NCBI GenBank assembly: GCA_002105175.1
Contig: MCGE01000007.1
Coordinates: 248,001-312,000 of the forward strand
Source: Absidia repens
Lineage: Eukaryota; Mucoromycota; Mucoromycetes; Mucorales; Cunninghamellaceae
DNA length: 64,000 nt
Reading direction: 5' to 3'
This document shows, one piece after another, positions 25,304 to 37,483 of this stretch. The notes below the pieces were generated by a model. That model was not told where the DNA came from and did no database searches. It was given only the letters and a program-made list of their open reading frames with translations. How positions within the stretch are numbered: the first letter of the stretch is position 1; every line of letters starts with the position of its first letter. Made by a program: the position numbers and the translations under genes.

Positions 25304-27253
25304 GGGAGGTGAAGGGGATTGTTAGGTGCTCTTTCTCATCGTCAGAGCCAGTGTGTGATCTGCTGGAAGACCAAACAGTGATACCAATCAACCTACTCAC
25401 TTCATTTTTTTAATGGATCGAACCTTATAGTTTGCCGATAACAGCGTCGATCTGGCCATTACTCTCTATCTTGAAAACGGCGGTACTTCCCTGACAAGCA
25501 GTGCACAACAAGATTCAACAAGGACAGCAGCCGCAAGGGATGAACCCAACAATAGCAATTCAGCCAGTGACAGTGAAGTCATCTCCGATGAAGCGCTGGC
25601 CCGGCAATTACAAGAACAGGAAGATGCTCGACGTCAGCGACCCGAACGACCACCACCCGCAAGTGATGTCCGTGCACCTATTGCAGCAAGAACAGAGATC
25701 CTGGCGGGAGGTCATGATGGTGGCGATGGGTTTGATTTTTCGATGGGCGGATTTTTGGGCGCGGGAAGACGACAACAGCAACAAGGTGGTGGACGACCTT
25801 CGGTATTTAATCAAGGGGATTCCTCCGGATGGGCGCCAGCTATCGCCCTGTAAGCTCCTCCTCCTCCTCCAACGACGACTCTAATGCGCCGTCCCCCGCC
25901 ACGGTGGCTGCCACGGCCAAAGCCAAACGTCTTGCGGATTTGTTTCGACCTCCTTTTGATATCATGTTTCGTGGTGGATTTGAAGATGCTCGTGCGTCGG
26001 CGCGTGAACAAAACAAATGGTTGCTCGTCAATGTCCAAGATCCCACGGAATTTGCCTGCCAGGTCCTGAACCGCGATCTATGGAGCGATGGGTTTGTCAA
26101 GGATATCGTGCGTGAATCGTTTGTCTTTTTACAATATGGGAATGAAAGTGCGGAAGGCAAACGCTATTTAACTCTCTACCCTGTACAGCATTATCCCCAT
26201 GTCGCCATCATTGATTCTCGAACAGGTTGGTTCAAAAAAAAAAAAAAACAGGAAGGGGGATCCATATGCTACTATGTGATTATTTAACTGGGCGCCTTTT
26301 TTTTTTTTAATAGGCGAGCTTGCAAAGTCTTGGGAAAAACAATTGTCGCCATCGGATTTTATGATGGAAGGTAAGGAACAGGAAAAGGTAGGATGGAGGA
26401 TGGTGTTTGAGTGTGTATGTGTCTTCTTACCATGTCTTTGCTTTTTGATTACTTTGAAATAGTTACAGAATTTTTGGAACAGCATTCACCGGAAGCAGCT
26501 AAATCAGTGACAATGAAGAAACCAAGGGTAAGTGATGTAGAGAGGGAGGGAAGGGGGGGGGATGGCGGCAAGTAAAACAGAAACAGAAAAAAAAAAATGT
26601 TATACTGATATGGTCACTATTTTATTTCCCTTGAATGGTCACAGCAAAACTTATCGGACATGAGCGAAGAAGAACAACTCCAGGCGGCCATTGCAGCGTC
26701 TACTTCTGATAACAACTATAATCATACCATCACCACCACCACAAGCACTAGCACTAGCACATACAGCAGCACAAACCAATCACCAGCCATGGATGATCAA
26801 CATCATAAGATGGCTTCAGACGGGGATGGAGTGGAAAGTGAACAAGTACCGGCAACAGAAGACGAGTCCAACCCAACATCCGTTTTGGATAGCATCCTAC
26901 CAGTCGAACGCCCCGAAACCACCGATATGGCCCATTCAACAAGAATCCAATTCCGACTGGCAGACGGCTCTCGTGTCATTCGTCGTTTTTTGAAATCGGA
27001 TCCTGTACGTTATCTCTTTGAATTCATCAAGTGGAAAGTGCCTGAAACAAAAGGTCAAACGTTTGAGGTAAACCCAACAAAAAAAAAAACGAAATAAAAA
27101 AAAGACTGAAGGTAATGGATGATTTATTTCAATATTATTTTTGTGGATGGACACTAGTTGGTTTTCAATAGACAGCAGTTGATTGATGTATTGGATCAAG
27201 ACATTCAAGAAGCTGGTTTACAAAATGCCGCCGTCAATGTTCAGTTTGCTTAG
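25173..27253 (+). CDS. UBA-UAS-UBX domain protein (Ubx5/UBXN7-like), one apparent frameshift
   Basis: Cofactor that links ubiquitinated substrates to the Cdc48/p97 ATPase. Exons 25173-25256, 25431-26225, 26314-26370, 26463-26527, 26645-27067 and 27158-27253; 506 aa after one repair. The N-terminal UBA-like fold (NIAQFCAVTSATPQVAREFL, then NSVDLAITLYLENGG) is followed by a UIM-like EALARQLQEQE, then the thioredoxin-like UAS domain (KWLLVNVQDPTEFACQVLNR, then YPVQHYPHVAIIDSRTGE), a second acidic helix MSEEEQLQAAIAAS and the C-terminal UBX domain from RIQFRLADGSRVIRRF to the terminal VNVQFA. At 25846-25848 a CCC run needs one more C: the printed frame ends at TAA there and resumes one frame over. 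The first intron holds an A tract of nearly 40. Confidence 0.92.
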
Positions 27254-28478
27254 ATATTAGTTTTTTTTTATATATATACACCCTACTCTTCCACGAACAT
27301 CGACTATGTCAATTTCAATCATACCACATTCTCCGCTTCCCTATTTTTTTTTTTTTTTTTTTTTTTTTTTAGCGTAGTCGTTTTTATATTGTTTATAATT
27401 GTGAATTGTTTTGTTACTATATTATTTTATCTACTCAAATAAACACGCGGGCGCTCCATTGGAGCTTTGAGAAATCATAGAGATACTGGATATCACATGG
27501 AGGTGGTTGGAATGTGGGATTTTGAGTGCTCTGTCGACTGGCAGGATAAAAAAAAAAAGGGTGGAGGATTCCATTTGGAAATTTCATACTCCGGTCCACA
27601 TGATTTTCTATCTTCTGCTTTCGTTTTTCTTCTTTTTGCTTTCTTCCTTTTTATTTTTATTTTTATTTTTGTACTCAATGACATGATGGTGATATTGGAT
27701 TAGTATGAGAATTTGAATCAGGGGCATTTTGAAAAATGTAATGCAAATATACATCGGGAACCCCTTTCATTTTGGATTCGTGATGTGGGCACCCATTCGA
27801 TTAGCTTTATATTGGAGGAAAAGTGCCAATGAACTTTTATCAGCTTAGCTTGGTATTATTTGTCATAGTTTATATCAACATTTGAATAAAATATATCTTA
27901 TCTTTTTACCATTAATCTCTCACTCATATGTTTAATTGTATTTTTGCGTGGAGGAAAATGATGCGTGTGTGTTTATGGGCGTGCGTGTGCAAAAAAAAAA
28001 AAAAAAAAAAAAAAAAAATTCGGTTGGGTATAGGCGACGTCGATCAATCACTGTGCCTTGTGACCCAGTATATTGTTCTATACAGTGTGTTTGGGTATAA
28101 AAATAAAGCCGCGTGTATGTGTGTAGTTGATATATATGTTATATACATAGGAATGATAGAATAAGGATATAAAAATCATACTGATAAAACCTATTAGTCC
28201 GTTTACGGAAGTCGGGGACGATATATTTGCTATGCTAACAGTTGTTAATACGATCCGATTTAAAAAACTAGTCCTATCACCTATAATATCACTAAAAAAA
28301 AACAAAGGCAGGGCTGTATGTGTGTTTAGCAAATAATCAAATCATTTTATCATTGCGTAAACAATTAAAAAAAAAACTATATAGTCATTGGGTTGGGAAA
28401 TTTGATTTTATTGAAGAATTGATAACGAAGTAAAATATGCGTGTACAAAACATGGGGAGAGGGAGTCTAAAGTGCTAT
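27254..28478. other. Convergent spacer, UBX gene / CWC2
   Basis: Holds a T tract of about 28 near 27345-27371, a repeat-family fragment (27680-27960), an A tract of about 28 near 27991-28018 and the probable CWC2 3' UTR. No gene was recognised. Confidence 0.5.
27680..27960 (+). repeat. Dispersed repeat family, partial copy 5
   Basis: Matches the right-hand segment: GATGGTGATATTGGATTAGT, CCCTTTCATTTTGGATTCGT, AGCTTAGCTTGGTATTATTT, TTGTCATAGTTTATATCAAC, TTTGAATAAAATATATCTTA and TCTCTCACTCATATG. The core and left arm are missing. Confidence 0.65.
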
Positions 28479-29995
28479 CTAATCACTATCACTATCACTA
28501 CCGTAATCAGCCAATCCACCCAGACCAGTTGACGAAGCTGCAGGTTTTGTTGTTGATGATGATGATGATTTTGTGGTGCTCGTTGTTGATAATGGCTTAT
28601 TTCCAGAAAGTTGTTTCAAAGATTGTAGGATATTTTGTGGAATGATGCTGCCATTGCTCTTTACTTGGGACGCCGCTGCTGCTTCTGCTGCCTGTTGGTT
28701 GTAATAATCTTGATAATATTGTTGTTGCAACTGTTCTTCAGTATATCCAGATAAAGCCATGGCTGATTGCGGATCGTATGTTTGTTCTGGCTGCTCCGGC
28801 ACCACCTCCTCTTCACCCAATCGACGTTGTCGTTTGATTTCGTCCAGTCCCGTTTCTTCCATCATTCGTTTTTGTGCTGTGTATTCTACAGGGAGTTCGG
28901 ATTCGAAGTCTTGCTGTTCAGGGTCGTCTTGTCCAGTGGTTTGTGCTTCTTTGACTGCTTCCGGATCTTGGAATCGAGGATCATCTCCTACCATATCTTG
29001 GAAGACACGATCTCGTGATAGTTGTGTTTCTGTAGCCCATCTGATAATAAATATTATTAAAAACAACGCAAGTGAGTGTCATTTTCTTATTGAGACCGCT
29101 ATGTTTCCATTCTTACCTGACATTGATTGTTTCCTTGTTATCCAAACTCTGGTTCATCATTGCTTCTTTTGCGAATTCAGCACTTGCTCTTGATTTATAG
29201 TCAACAAATGCCACACCACGTTGACGGAGAATATGAATACGACCAATTTCACCCCAAAGACCAAAATGTTTCCGTACTACTTGTTCGCTAACATTGGTGA
29301 TTCGTCCAATATATAGGGTTTTGTTGGTTGATGAGAAGCCACCTACACCGCCCATATCTTGCCGGAAGTCACTATTTAAAAAAAAATGTCAAGTCATCGC
29401 CCTCTCACTATCAAGTAAAATTACATCCATACCCATATTGCTTACCTGAATTTATCACGTCCAAAACAATCCACTGTTGTTTCCACTTCATCATTCACCG
29501 TCGGTACGCGGTGCCACATAGAGCAATTGGGGCCCTGCGCACACATCCCTTTGGCAAAATAGACACAAAAATACGCGCTGGGATTTCTTGACCCTGCTGT
29601 AGAGCCAGAATCTTTAGCAGGATCACATCGGAACTTGGCGTGTGCCCTAAGTCGTCAAACAATGTGATTGATTAGCAAATAAATCACAGCCCATCCAGCC
29701 CATCTATTCATCCGTCTTGTCTCTTTTTTTCGGTATATCTTACCCTTTCTTTGACCAATCCCGTTCTAATCCAGAATATCTATTATGCCAGATATTGTAA
29801 GTACCACCTTCTGGTTGCTTTTCTCGAATATAGGCGTCAAGCGTTGCTTTGTCGATCTATTATTACAAGATGACAAAGGACAATCATGTTAGTAACACTG
29901 GAATCCCCCCCCCCTGCCCAGTCCCATTTTATTTGTCTAATCTATGCTGACATTGCCCATCCTTATCCACTTACTTGTCGTCGTGCTGGTGGCAT
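28479..29995 (-). CDS. CWC2: Pre-mRNA-splicing factor CWC2 (RBM22-type)
   Basis: Spliceosomal RNA-binding protein of the NineTeen complex that contacts U6 snRNA at the catalytic core. Exons 29995-29975, 29856-29744, 29646-29446, 29371-29117 and 29040-28479; 383 aa. MPPARRQ and the TYNIWHNRYSGLERDW segment are the conserved start; a CCCH-type torus zinc finger follows (AKFRCDPAKDSG, AYFCVYFAKGMCAQGPNCSM then His), then an RRM with RNP motifs KTLYIGRI and RGVAFVDYKSRASAEFAKEA and the linking WATE motif. The C-terminal third is Gln/Ser-rich and ends in an acidic Ser-Asp repeat. All phases agree. The first exon is only 7 codons. Confidence 0.96.
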
Positions 29996-30396
29996 GGTGT
30001 TGATCGATTGAGTGAGTGATTAACAGGAAGAAATGAGAAAACAACAAAGGCTAAAAAAAAATCAGCAAAATATCAAAAAAAGCGCACCAGCGCCAGCGGT
30101 GATTGAATTGCTGTTGAGGTCGACCCCTAGCCAATGCCAACAGTGAGTCGCAATGATATACTTGTCGCCATATTTCTCTACTGATTCAGAGCATATAACA
30201 CATCTGCACTACAAGACCCACGCATAAAATAAAAACTATTTTCATCATGTTTTTCCTTAAACCTAAAACGTAATACTGGAAATACCATCATATAAAAAAA
30301 AAAAAAAAAAAAAAAGAGAAGCACTTTTATTAATTCAAATGGATTCATTGACGCTAAACTAATTATATACTACAGGTGCTGCACTAAAAATAAAGT
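29996..30396. other. CWC2 promoter and Ask1 3' flank
   Basis: 401 bp. The left part is the probable CWC2 promoter; A runs lie at about 30295-30315; the right part is the probable Ask1 3' UTR. No gene was seen. Confidence 0.4.
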
Positions 30397-32571
30397 CTAT
30401 CTACGTAGAGTCCAGCCTTTTTCCATACGTCGTAGGAAGCGTTTTCTTGTCAATACATCGAGAAAGAGTCGCAGAGTGTCTTGCTGGAATAAGGCTTCGT
30501 CGTCATTCTCTTGGTCGGCACGCATCAAATCCACGACTTGTTTCCAGCTCAGCATTTGACCGGGGCGTTCAGCAAAGAGGTTGTACATCTTGGTCAGTCG
30601 TACCGATGCAGGTGGATCGCGGAAGGTTTCAGGGAAGTAGTGCAATGCGAATTTGGCTGGAATTTGTCCTGATACACCGGTCATCATCGTCATCATCGAG
30701 CTGATACTGCCGGTTGTCGTATAGCCGCTTGCATGGCTACTCGATGTGTCGCGCTGAGAGTATGGTGTGAATCGTCCGCCTCCGCTGCCGCCGTCTTCAT
30801 CGTCCTGCGCATGTCGAGGCATCACCGGTGAAAATTCATACGCCATGTCCATATCATCATTGCCGTCGGGATCTGATCGAAGTGGTGATGGTGCCAACCT
30901 ATCTGGTGACTGCCGTTGTTGTTGTGCTGGTGGTGGTGTTGCTACTGCTCGTGGCTCATGTATAGATCGAGGTCGTGTAAACCCGAAGTCATCATCTTGC
31001 TTGGTATGTGTTGCCTGCAGTGACGTCCCTTGGCTGTGATTGTTGTGTCCTGAATCCCGAAGGTGGGTCGTCCCTTTGTTGTCATGTTGTGGTTGTTGTC
31101 TTCCATGAGTGTCGTGTTGAGTTGGTGCTGCAAACGAAGAAGATGAAAAATCTCCTGCTGCTGTACTTCTTCTGGAGGGAACCGCATTGGAGGATGGAGA
31201 TCTGAATGGATCGGCGGGCGCTGTACTTGGATTACTGTCAATGTCGTCTAAGATTCGGTGTCGCTTCGGTAATTTTCTGTAATCCTTGTTGTGGTTCATC
31301 AAGACACGTTCTACAGTGGGTGTGTTGGCCATAGGGTTATTGGTGGTAGAATTAAGGGTATCGTGGTTGTCGCTATTATAAGAGGGTCTTCCAGGGGTAG
31401 AGTCTATATAATGTTGTCGCCGGGAATGGATATTATATGATTCATCCATGTCAATATCTGCAGTAGTGATTGGTATTCGCCGGGCTGCATCAAGTCGTTG
31501 GAATAGTGTCGACTGATTTGTTGTTCCGTGATCTTGTAACATTGGATTTTCCTCATCAAGCCACATTTTGTTGCTGGTGTCTACTGACTTTCCCTTATCT
31601 ACAACCTTGTTGCTAAGATGTATAGTGTTGCTGTTGTTGCTTCTGCTGCTGCTATTGTTGATTGCGGCGGTAGTGGTAGTGGTGGTGGTGGTGTTGTTGT
31701 TATTGCTGTTGCTCGGTGTTGCATGATGCATGCCAGGTGTTGCAGTAATAGCGGATTGCCGATCATATTGGTCCATCATGTCATGCGTATCATTATTACC
31801 CATATTTCTGTCATCGTTGTCCTTGTTTATCAGCGATCCATCTTTGCTGCTATTGTTGATACTGTCGACTTCGTCGTCTATTCCTAAAAGTCGGACTGTT
31901 GGAGCGTATAAGTACGATGACTGTGTGCTGCTAAGATCGCCTGAGTCGTGAATTTGCTGATGAATACTGCGTGCAACGGAGATGTTATGCTGTGTAGTGT
32001 TCTCCACAACTCGAGGAGGCCGGCGAGAGTCTGGTCTTAACAAGCCTTTCATGCTGTCTGTGCCTGGTGATGATGACTGTTCAAAGGTAGCTCCCCGATG
32101 TTTATGCAAATCACGATGAAACCGTTCCCAGGTGGTGGAGAGTGTGGATGTGGGATGTGTGTGGTCCATGGTAGTAGTATTTGTTGTGGTATATGGATTG
32201 AAAGGAGGTCGATTCGTTGTGTGTTGTAGTTCCTGTGTATTGTCCGTAGTACCATAGGCTTGTAATTGGAAGAAATAAAGCCATGACTATGAAAAAAAGG
32301 GAGAACAAAGCGAAGTTCAAATGGAATGAGTACCATCAAACTTCCATGAAAATAAAGTATATTTTATTGGAACCAAGTATTATATGTTTACCTTGCTACG
32401 TTCCCAGATTTCCCGGCTTGCTTTTGTAAACTTATCCACCTCTGGTATGATGGATCCAGTGACGATTTGGTTACATTTTTCGAAGTTCTGATCAATAGAT
32501 TGGAGGGTGAGGGTGATATTTTGTTGAAGTTTCTCTAGCTGGGCATCGAGTTCTTCATCCGTTAGCGACAT
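30397..32571 (-). CDS. ASK1: DASH complex subunit Ask1 homologue
   Basis: Outer-kinetochore DASH/Dam1 ring subunit that couples kinetochores to microtubules. Exon 1, 32571-32392 (60 aa), and exon 2, 32286-30397, give 689 aa, longer than typical yeast Ask1. The N-terminus [20 protein letters not shown] then IVTGSIIPEVDKFTKASREI is the Ask1 signature helix pair; the junction continues into SWLYFFQLQAYG. The middle 450 residues are Asn/Ser/Thr/His/Gln-rich and disordered. A well-structured C-terminal block (about the last 90 residues) contains HYFPETFRDPPASVRLTKMY and LSWKQVVDLMRADQENDDEA and ends in a basic RRMEKGWTLRR. This block may be a lineage-specific Ask1 module. The start MSLTDEEL is preferred over an upstream in-frame Met. 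Confidence 0.85.
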
Positions 32572-32747
32572 GGTGTAAAAGTACAAAGAAAAACTGAAAG
32601 ACGATAAAAAAAAAATCGAAAAAGCGCGAAAAAGTAAAAAAGAGAAATCCCACTCTACAGCGTTTCCTCAGTCACGATACTTTGATTTTCAAACCCAGGT
32701 TTTATCGTTGGTGGGTTTGGATGTCGAAAAATGACTGCTTTGAACTT

Positions 32748-32779
<32 letters not shown>

Positions 32780-32798
32780 ATCACCAATACAAGTTTTA
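32572..32798. promoter_or_regulatory. Shared divergent promoter, Ask1 / RRP6
   Basis: 227 bp separate two outward-pointing start codons, so both genes must be driven from this short interval. It contains TTTTCAAACCCAGGTTTTAT (about 32686-32705) and a T19-like tract just before the RRP6 start. No strong TATA box is visible. Confidence 0.5.
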
Positions 32799-35280
32799 AT
32801 GGATATTCCTGATCCTCTTACCGACTTCAAAGGATACCAGGCTTCCCTATTCAAGGCCCTCACCTCGGCTACCAACGCATCCAATGCCATTCCTGTAGAA
32901 GATCTTGGATTCCTTCGTACTTTAGATCGTACCTTTGCAAAGGATTTGGATCTTTCGAGTGATGCTCTTTTGAAGGTGGCGAACAACTTGACCGGTCATT
33001 GCGCAAAGGACATTGGATTGGAATCTACCCAGAAAACAAACGATATTGATGATGTGAACGATCGTTTCTCTGGTGTCATTGATGTGATCGATGGATTGTT
33101 TGAACGAGCGGTAAAGTATTGAAAATAGGCCCTTTTTGCAGTGTGCCCCCCTCCCAATGTACTTATCAAACTTCTTCAATCTCTTTCCTGCTCTGATTGA
33201 CTAGGATGTTTGTATGGATGAAATGACAGGAAAACTCAAAGGGAAGGATCTCAGCAATATTGTGAAAGCTCAAACCCAAGTAACGCAATTCTCCAAGACG
33301 TCCAGTACCGGTGATACTTTGGAATACAAGCTTCTCCATGCCAGCAATGTGGTTCGGCCTCAACTCAATTTCAAAGATCGAGTAGACAATTCAGCAGCAA
33401 TTCCTTTTGAACGCAAAATCACGATCAAACCGCATGCTAAGGTGCCTTTGGAAAAGCAGGCTCCGATCACGGACAGTGTGATTGCCTCTGGGATCCCACC
33501 TGCCATGCCCCATCCCTATGCCTATGAAATTGAACACATCACCTACCCTGATCATCTCTTTGAATCGCGTGAGCCAATTCTCTACTCTTCTTTTGATGAC
33601 ACCGAAGCCATTTGGGTGGATACTGAAGAAGGACTGGAACAAATGATGAAAGACTTTGAAGGTGTGCAAGAACTGGCCGTGGATTTGGAACATCACAATT
33701 ACCGTAGTTTCCAGGGATTTACTTGTCTGATGCAAGTTAGTACACGTAGTCAAGATTATATTGTCGATACGTTGACTTTGCGACATGCTTTATGGCAATT
33801 GAACGAATATTTTGCGGATCCAAAAATTGTCAAGGTAAAGACGAAAATAAAAAAAGTTGACTGCATGTCTTCTGTATTATTCATCCTACTCGCCTCTTTT
33901 TTTTTCTGTATAGTTATTCCATGGTGCTCAAAGTGATATTATTTGGCTTCAACGTGACTTTGGTGTTTACATTGTGGGACTTTTTGATACGTACGATGCC
34001 ACTCATCTCTTAGGTACGTCGTAAAATGTCACTTGTTATACTCGTATATTAATAGTTCTTATTTTGTTTCGTTTCTTAATTAGAATTCCCTCATCACAGT
34101 CTCGCCTACCTTTTGAAGAAATATTGCAATGTGGAAGCGGATAAGAAATACCAACTGGCTGATTGGAGAATCAGGTAAAGGAAAAAATAAACTAGCTTAG
34201 AAAAAAAGGACTAGTGATTACAAGCGAAAGGTATACTTACCCTGTGATGTATTCGTTTTTTACTCTAGACCTTTGCCACAGGAAATGATGGCATATGCAC
34301 GATCAGATACACATTACCTTCACTATATCTACGATCGACTACGGGAGGAATTACTCGCTGGATCTGGAAGTAATCAAAATTTATTACGGGCGGTGTTACA
34401 ACGATCTGCCTTGACCAGTGCTACTGTGTATGAAAAGGAAGTCTATGATGCGGAACGTGGTCTTGGATCTGGCGGTTGGCGCTATCTGCTGACAAAATGG
34501 CGACACTCTATGAACCAACAACAACTCAATGTTTTCAAGGCGTTGCATCAATGGCGGGACACAACAGCAAGACAAGAAGATGAATCCATTAGGTTTATTC
34601 TCCCCAATCATATGCTCTTTGCTTTGGTCGAACGTATGCCCACAGACTCACCCGGTGTTATTGGCTGTTGCAACCCCTGTCCTCCAAGTATTCGTAGAAA
34701 TGCTCAAGCCGTTTATATGCTAATTCAACGTGCCAAGGCCGATGCTTTGAACAAAGACAAGGACAGTGACAAGAAACCTGCTATGGTGGATGGCTCTTCT
34801 GCGACTGCTGCTGCTGGTACTCCTGATGCTGGTATCTCTGTGACACAACCAGTACAGAAAAACAAGAAATCGGTAGAAGTTGTGGATCCTTCTGTATTTG
34901 ATTTGGACCATGTCCATCAACAACGTGAACAAGTCGTCAATCAATTGGCTGCTCGTACTTCTGTGTTATTCGGCGACAAGACAGATCATGAACAAAGTAA
35001 ACAAGATATTGATGCTCAAAAGATTGCTAACCATATTCGTGCCACGGTGACCATTGCTCTTCCTGTGGATGAACTGAAAATCAAGGCTGTCCATGACCAT
35101 GCTGATATTCGACGACAACAAGAACAACAAAAGTCTTCCTCTAGACCCGCTGTGGCTGAACCTGAAGAACATGTCTATGCTAAACCCGAAAACCGTGAAA
35201 CCAAGAAACGCAAGAAGGATGACAAGGAAATCATCACTGTGAAAAGTCTCGGTACCAAAAAATCGAGGAAAATCCAATAG
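32799..35280 (+). CDS. RRP6: Nuclear exosome 3'-5' exoribonuclease RRP6/EXOSC10
   Basis: Distributive 3'-5' exonuclease of the nuclear exosome, acting in rRNA, snoRNA and aberrant RNA processing. Exons 32799-33110, 33205-33834, 33914-34013, 34084-34174 and 34269-35280; 714 aa. Residues 1-100 form the PMC2NT domain that binds Rrp47. The DEDDy nuclease has Asp264 and Glu266 ([20 protein letters not shown]), Asp322 in [14 protein letters not shown], and Tyr387/Asp391 in YARSDTHYL, so all catalytic residues are present. The HRDC domain follows ([20 protein letters not shown], then [14 protein letters not shown]). The basic tail KKRKKDD and KKSRK should act as nuclear localisation signal. Confidence 0.97.
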
Positions 35281-35907
35281 ATTGGTGGTCCTTTGGTGTA
35301 GCTCATTTAGTTTAGTTTAATTTAGTTTAGTTTTTAGTTATTTATATATTGTACATGATCATTCCCATTTGTCCTTATTCACACTTGCTTTTTTTTTTAT
35401 TGTTATTCTTTTTTCTTTTCATTGTCAAAAATAAAACAATCATATTTTATCATATCATAAAAAAATAAGGGTTGAAGTTTCTGATGGGATGGAGTCATGT
35501 TGATGGTTATGTAGTTCATGGAAATCTGTTTCTAAAAAAGGTATATCTTCCCACCTATAATAATAAATCTGATAAGGGACCTACATTGATATATGGTAAT
35601 AAATGACTAGAGTGCAGTTCTACAAGATAGTAGGTCTCACAAAAAATGCGTAGGACGTTTATTTATTTGTGATTGAAACGTTTAGCCACGTATTATGGTA
35701 ATAAAAGTGAAAGCAAACAAAGTTACTTGGCTATGTGAGTGTTTGGGTTTCATAAGAGAAAAAATGTCGGACGCACACCAGCTGGGGTATTTTACACGAT
35801 GGTTGGTCGAAGTCGCTCATACCTACCCCTGTTTTTTGAAACGCACATGTCTTTTTTTTCGAGACGTATAAACATTCTACAGTGTAGCCAAAAACAAATC
35901 AAAAATT

Positions 35908-35924
35908 GAACGTATGGGAGACAA

Positions 35925-35956
<32 letters not shown>

Positions 35957-37180
35957 CAAGATACATTTTATTCATGTAGATATAAACGGTAGTAACTAAA
36001 CTAAATTGATCTAATGATGATACTATGACACATATCTAAATGTAAGGCAATAAGATATGTGGGAGGGTGGGAGTATCTATTGTAAAATAAAGCTGTGTCA
36101 GGTAAGCTAGTTCGATCAAAGAGGGAAGCTATCCTACGTTGAGTGACAAACTATTATACAGTGAAGGGGGCGGTAGCTAAACTAATTAAATTGATCTATC
36201 TTGTTTCAATGACATCAAGAGGAGAGAGCAACCAGGTTGATACTGTTAAATGGAGGCTCATTCTCATGAGGAGAGAATCACCATGCTGCCGATGTTGTAT
36301 GGTGTTGGTTGTCAAAAAAAAAGAAGAAAAAAAGGAGCGGGTTCCGTTTTCGCTTCCATCAAAAAAAAAAAAAAAAAAAAAATCAAATCCCGTCCACGTG
36401 AATATTTATTTTCAACTACTATTATTTTTTTCGCTCTCTTTCTTTCCTTTTTCTTTTTTTCTTTCTTTAATTCTTCACAATTGTGGCCCGTAGGGAGTTT
36501 TGGTGGACTTAGATTAGTGTCAGGTCTAGTTTAGAAGTGTTTTCAGAACAGGGATTACACCATTCATGGGAAAGCCCTTTCATTTTGGATCTAGGATCCG
36601 AAATCAATAATAGTTTGCCTTTTGGAACCTTTCATAGCTTAGTTTAGCATTAGTTTGACCATAGTTTGTTTTGACATTTGAATAAAATATGTCTTTTTTT
36701 TACTTGCTTCAACAACAAATGTCCCAATAGTCTATTTCATGTATTGTACAATAAATCCCTTTTTTACTACCGTCATCCATCTTTTGATTAGTGTTCATCG
36801 TTGTTGTGCTTTAATAACAATATCCAGTTAGACTTTCTCATATATTTTACATAATATTAACTTCCATTTCGCAACCTTTCCTTTAAATTAATGTTACCAT
36901 TCTCTAAATCTCATATAACATCCAACAGATCATTCCATTGATTTCTTTTGACAATGAAACCCTCGTTTTCAGTTTTAGTATTTACCTAGTATGCTTCAAT
37001 AAAATACGGCTTTTTCTTAACCATCCTCCAACCCATTGTACAGTACTGTATAGTAAAAGAATGATTGTATTCTAGTTCTTTTGTGAATGTCCTGCCGAAC
37101 ACATACTTTCTAATTCATTCACTGCGATTACTTTTTCCCCGTAACCCAGGAACTGGTTGGTAGACTTAGAATCACTTTCC
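35908..37180 (+). repeat. Dispersed repeat family, copy 6 (longest)
   Basis: Starts GAACGTATGGGAGACAATGT as in copies 2 and 3. It has an inverted-arm segment (ACATTTTATTCATGTAG..AACTAAACTAAATTG), then AAGCTATCCTACGTTGAGTG, an A tract of about 22, core CCCGTCCACGTGAATATTTA near 36389-36408, CTTCACAATTGTGGC, GGTGGACTTAGATTAGTGTC, the AATAAAATATGTC units and a right end AACTGGTTGGTAGACTTAGA like copy 3. Length about 1.27 kb. Confidence 0.8.
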
Positions 37181-37210
37181 ATGAAAAAATTTCAATCAAA
37201 CATGGAAAAA

Positions 37211-37214
37211 ACAC

Positions 37215-37245
<31 letters not shown>

Positions 37246-37280
37246 TACATATACACATATCGCATATCGCATATCGCATA
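37211..37280. repeat. Short ACACAT microsatellite plus ATCGCAT tandem
   Basis: About six ACACAT units, the same hexamer as the 552-bp array at 11827, followed by CATATCG-type repeats. The sequence directly abuts the right end of repeat copy 6. Confidence 0.85.
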
Positions 37281-37483
37281 TATTCATTTAAACCCATCCA
37301 CAAAACACTACATAGACAACATTGTAAAAGAATAGTCATAAATCCTGCATAATTCTACTTCATTTTTTTATTCCGTAATAATATCAATCACATAAAAAAA
37401 AGGGGAGAAAGGGGGGCGAAGAGAATAGAGGAGAAGAGAGGGAGGGAAGATTCACAGAGATATATAAACAACCGAGAGATCGT

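Larger units (their letters stand above)
35281..37483. other. Convergent spacer, RRP6 / eL34
   Basis: RRP6 3' UTR (about 35281-35470), unassigned AT-rich sequence, full repeat copy 6 (35908-37180), a short ACACAT run with CATATCG repeats (37211-37280) and the probable eL34 3' UTR. No protein gene was seen. Confidence 0.5.
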
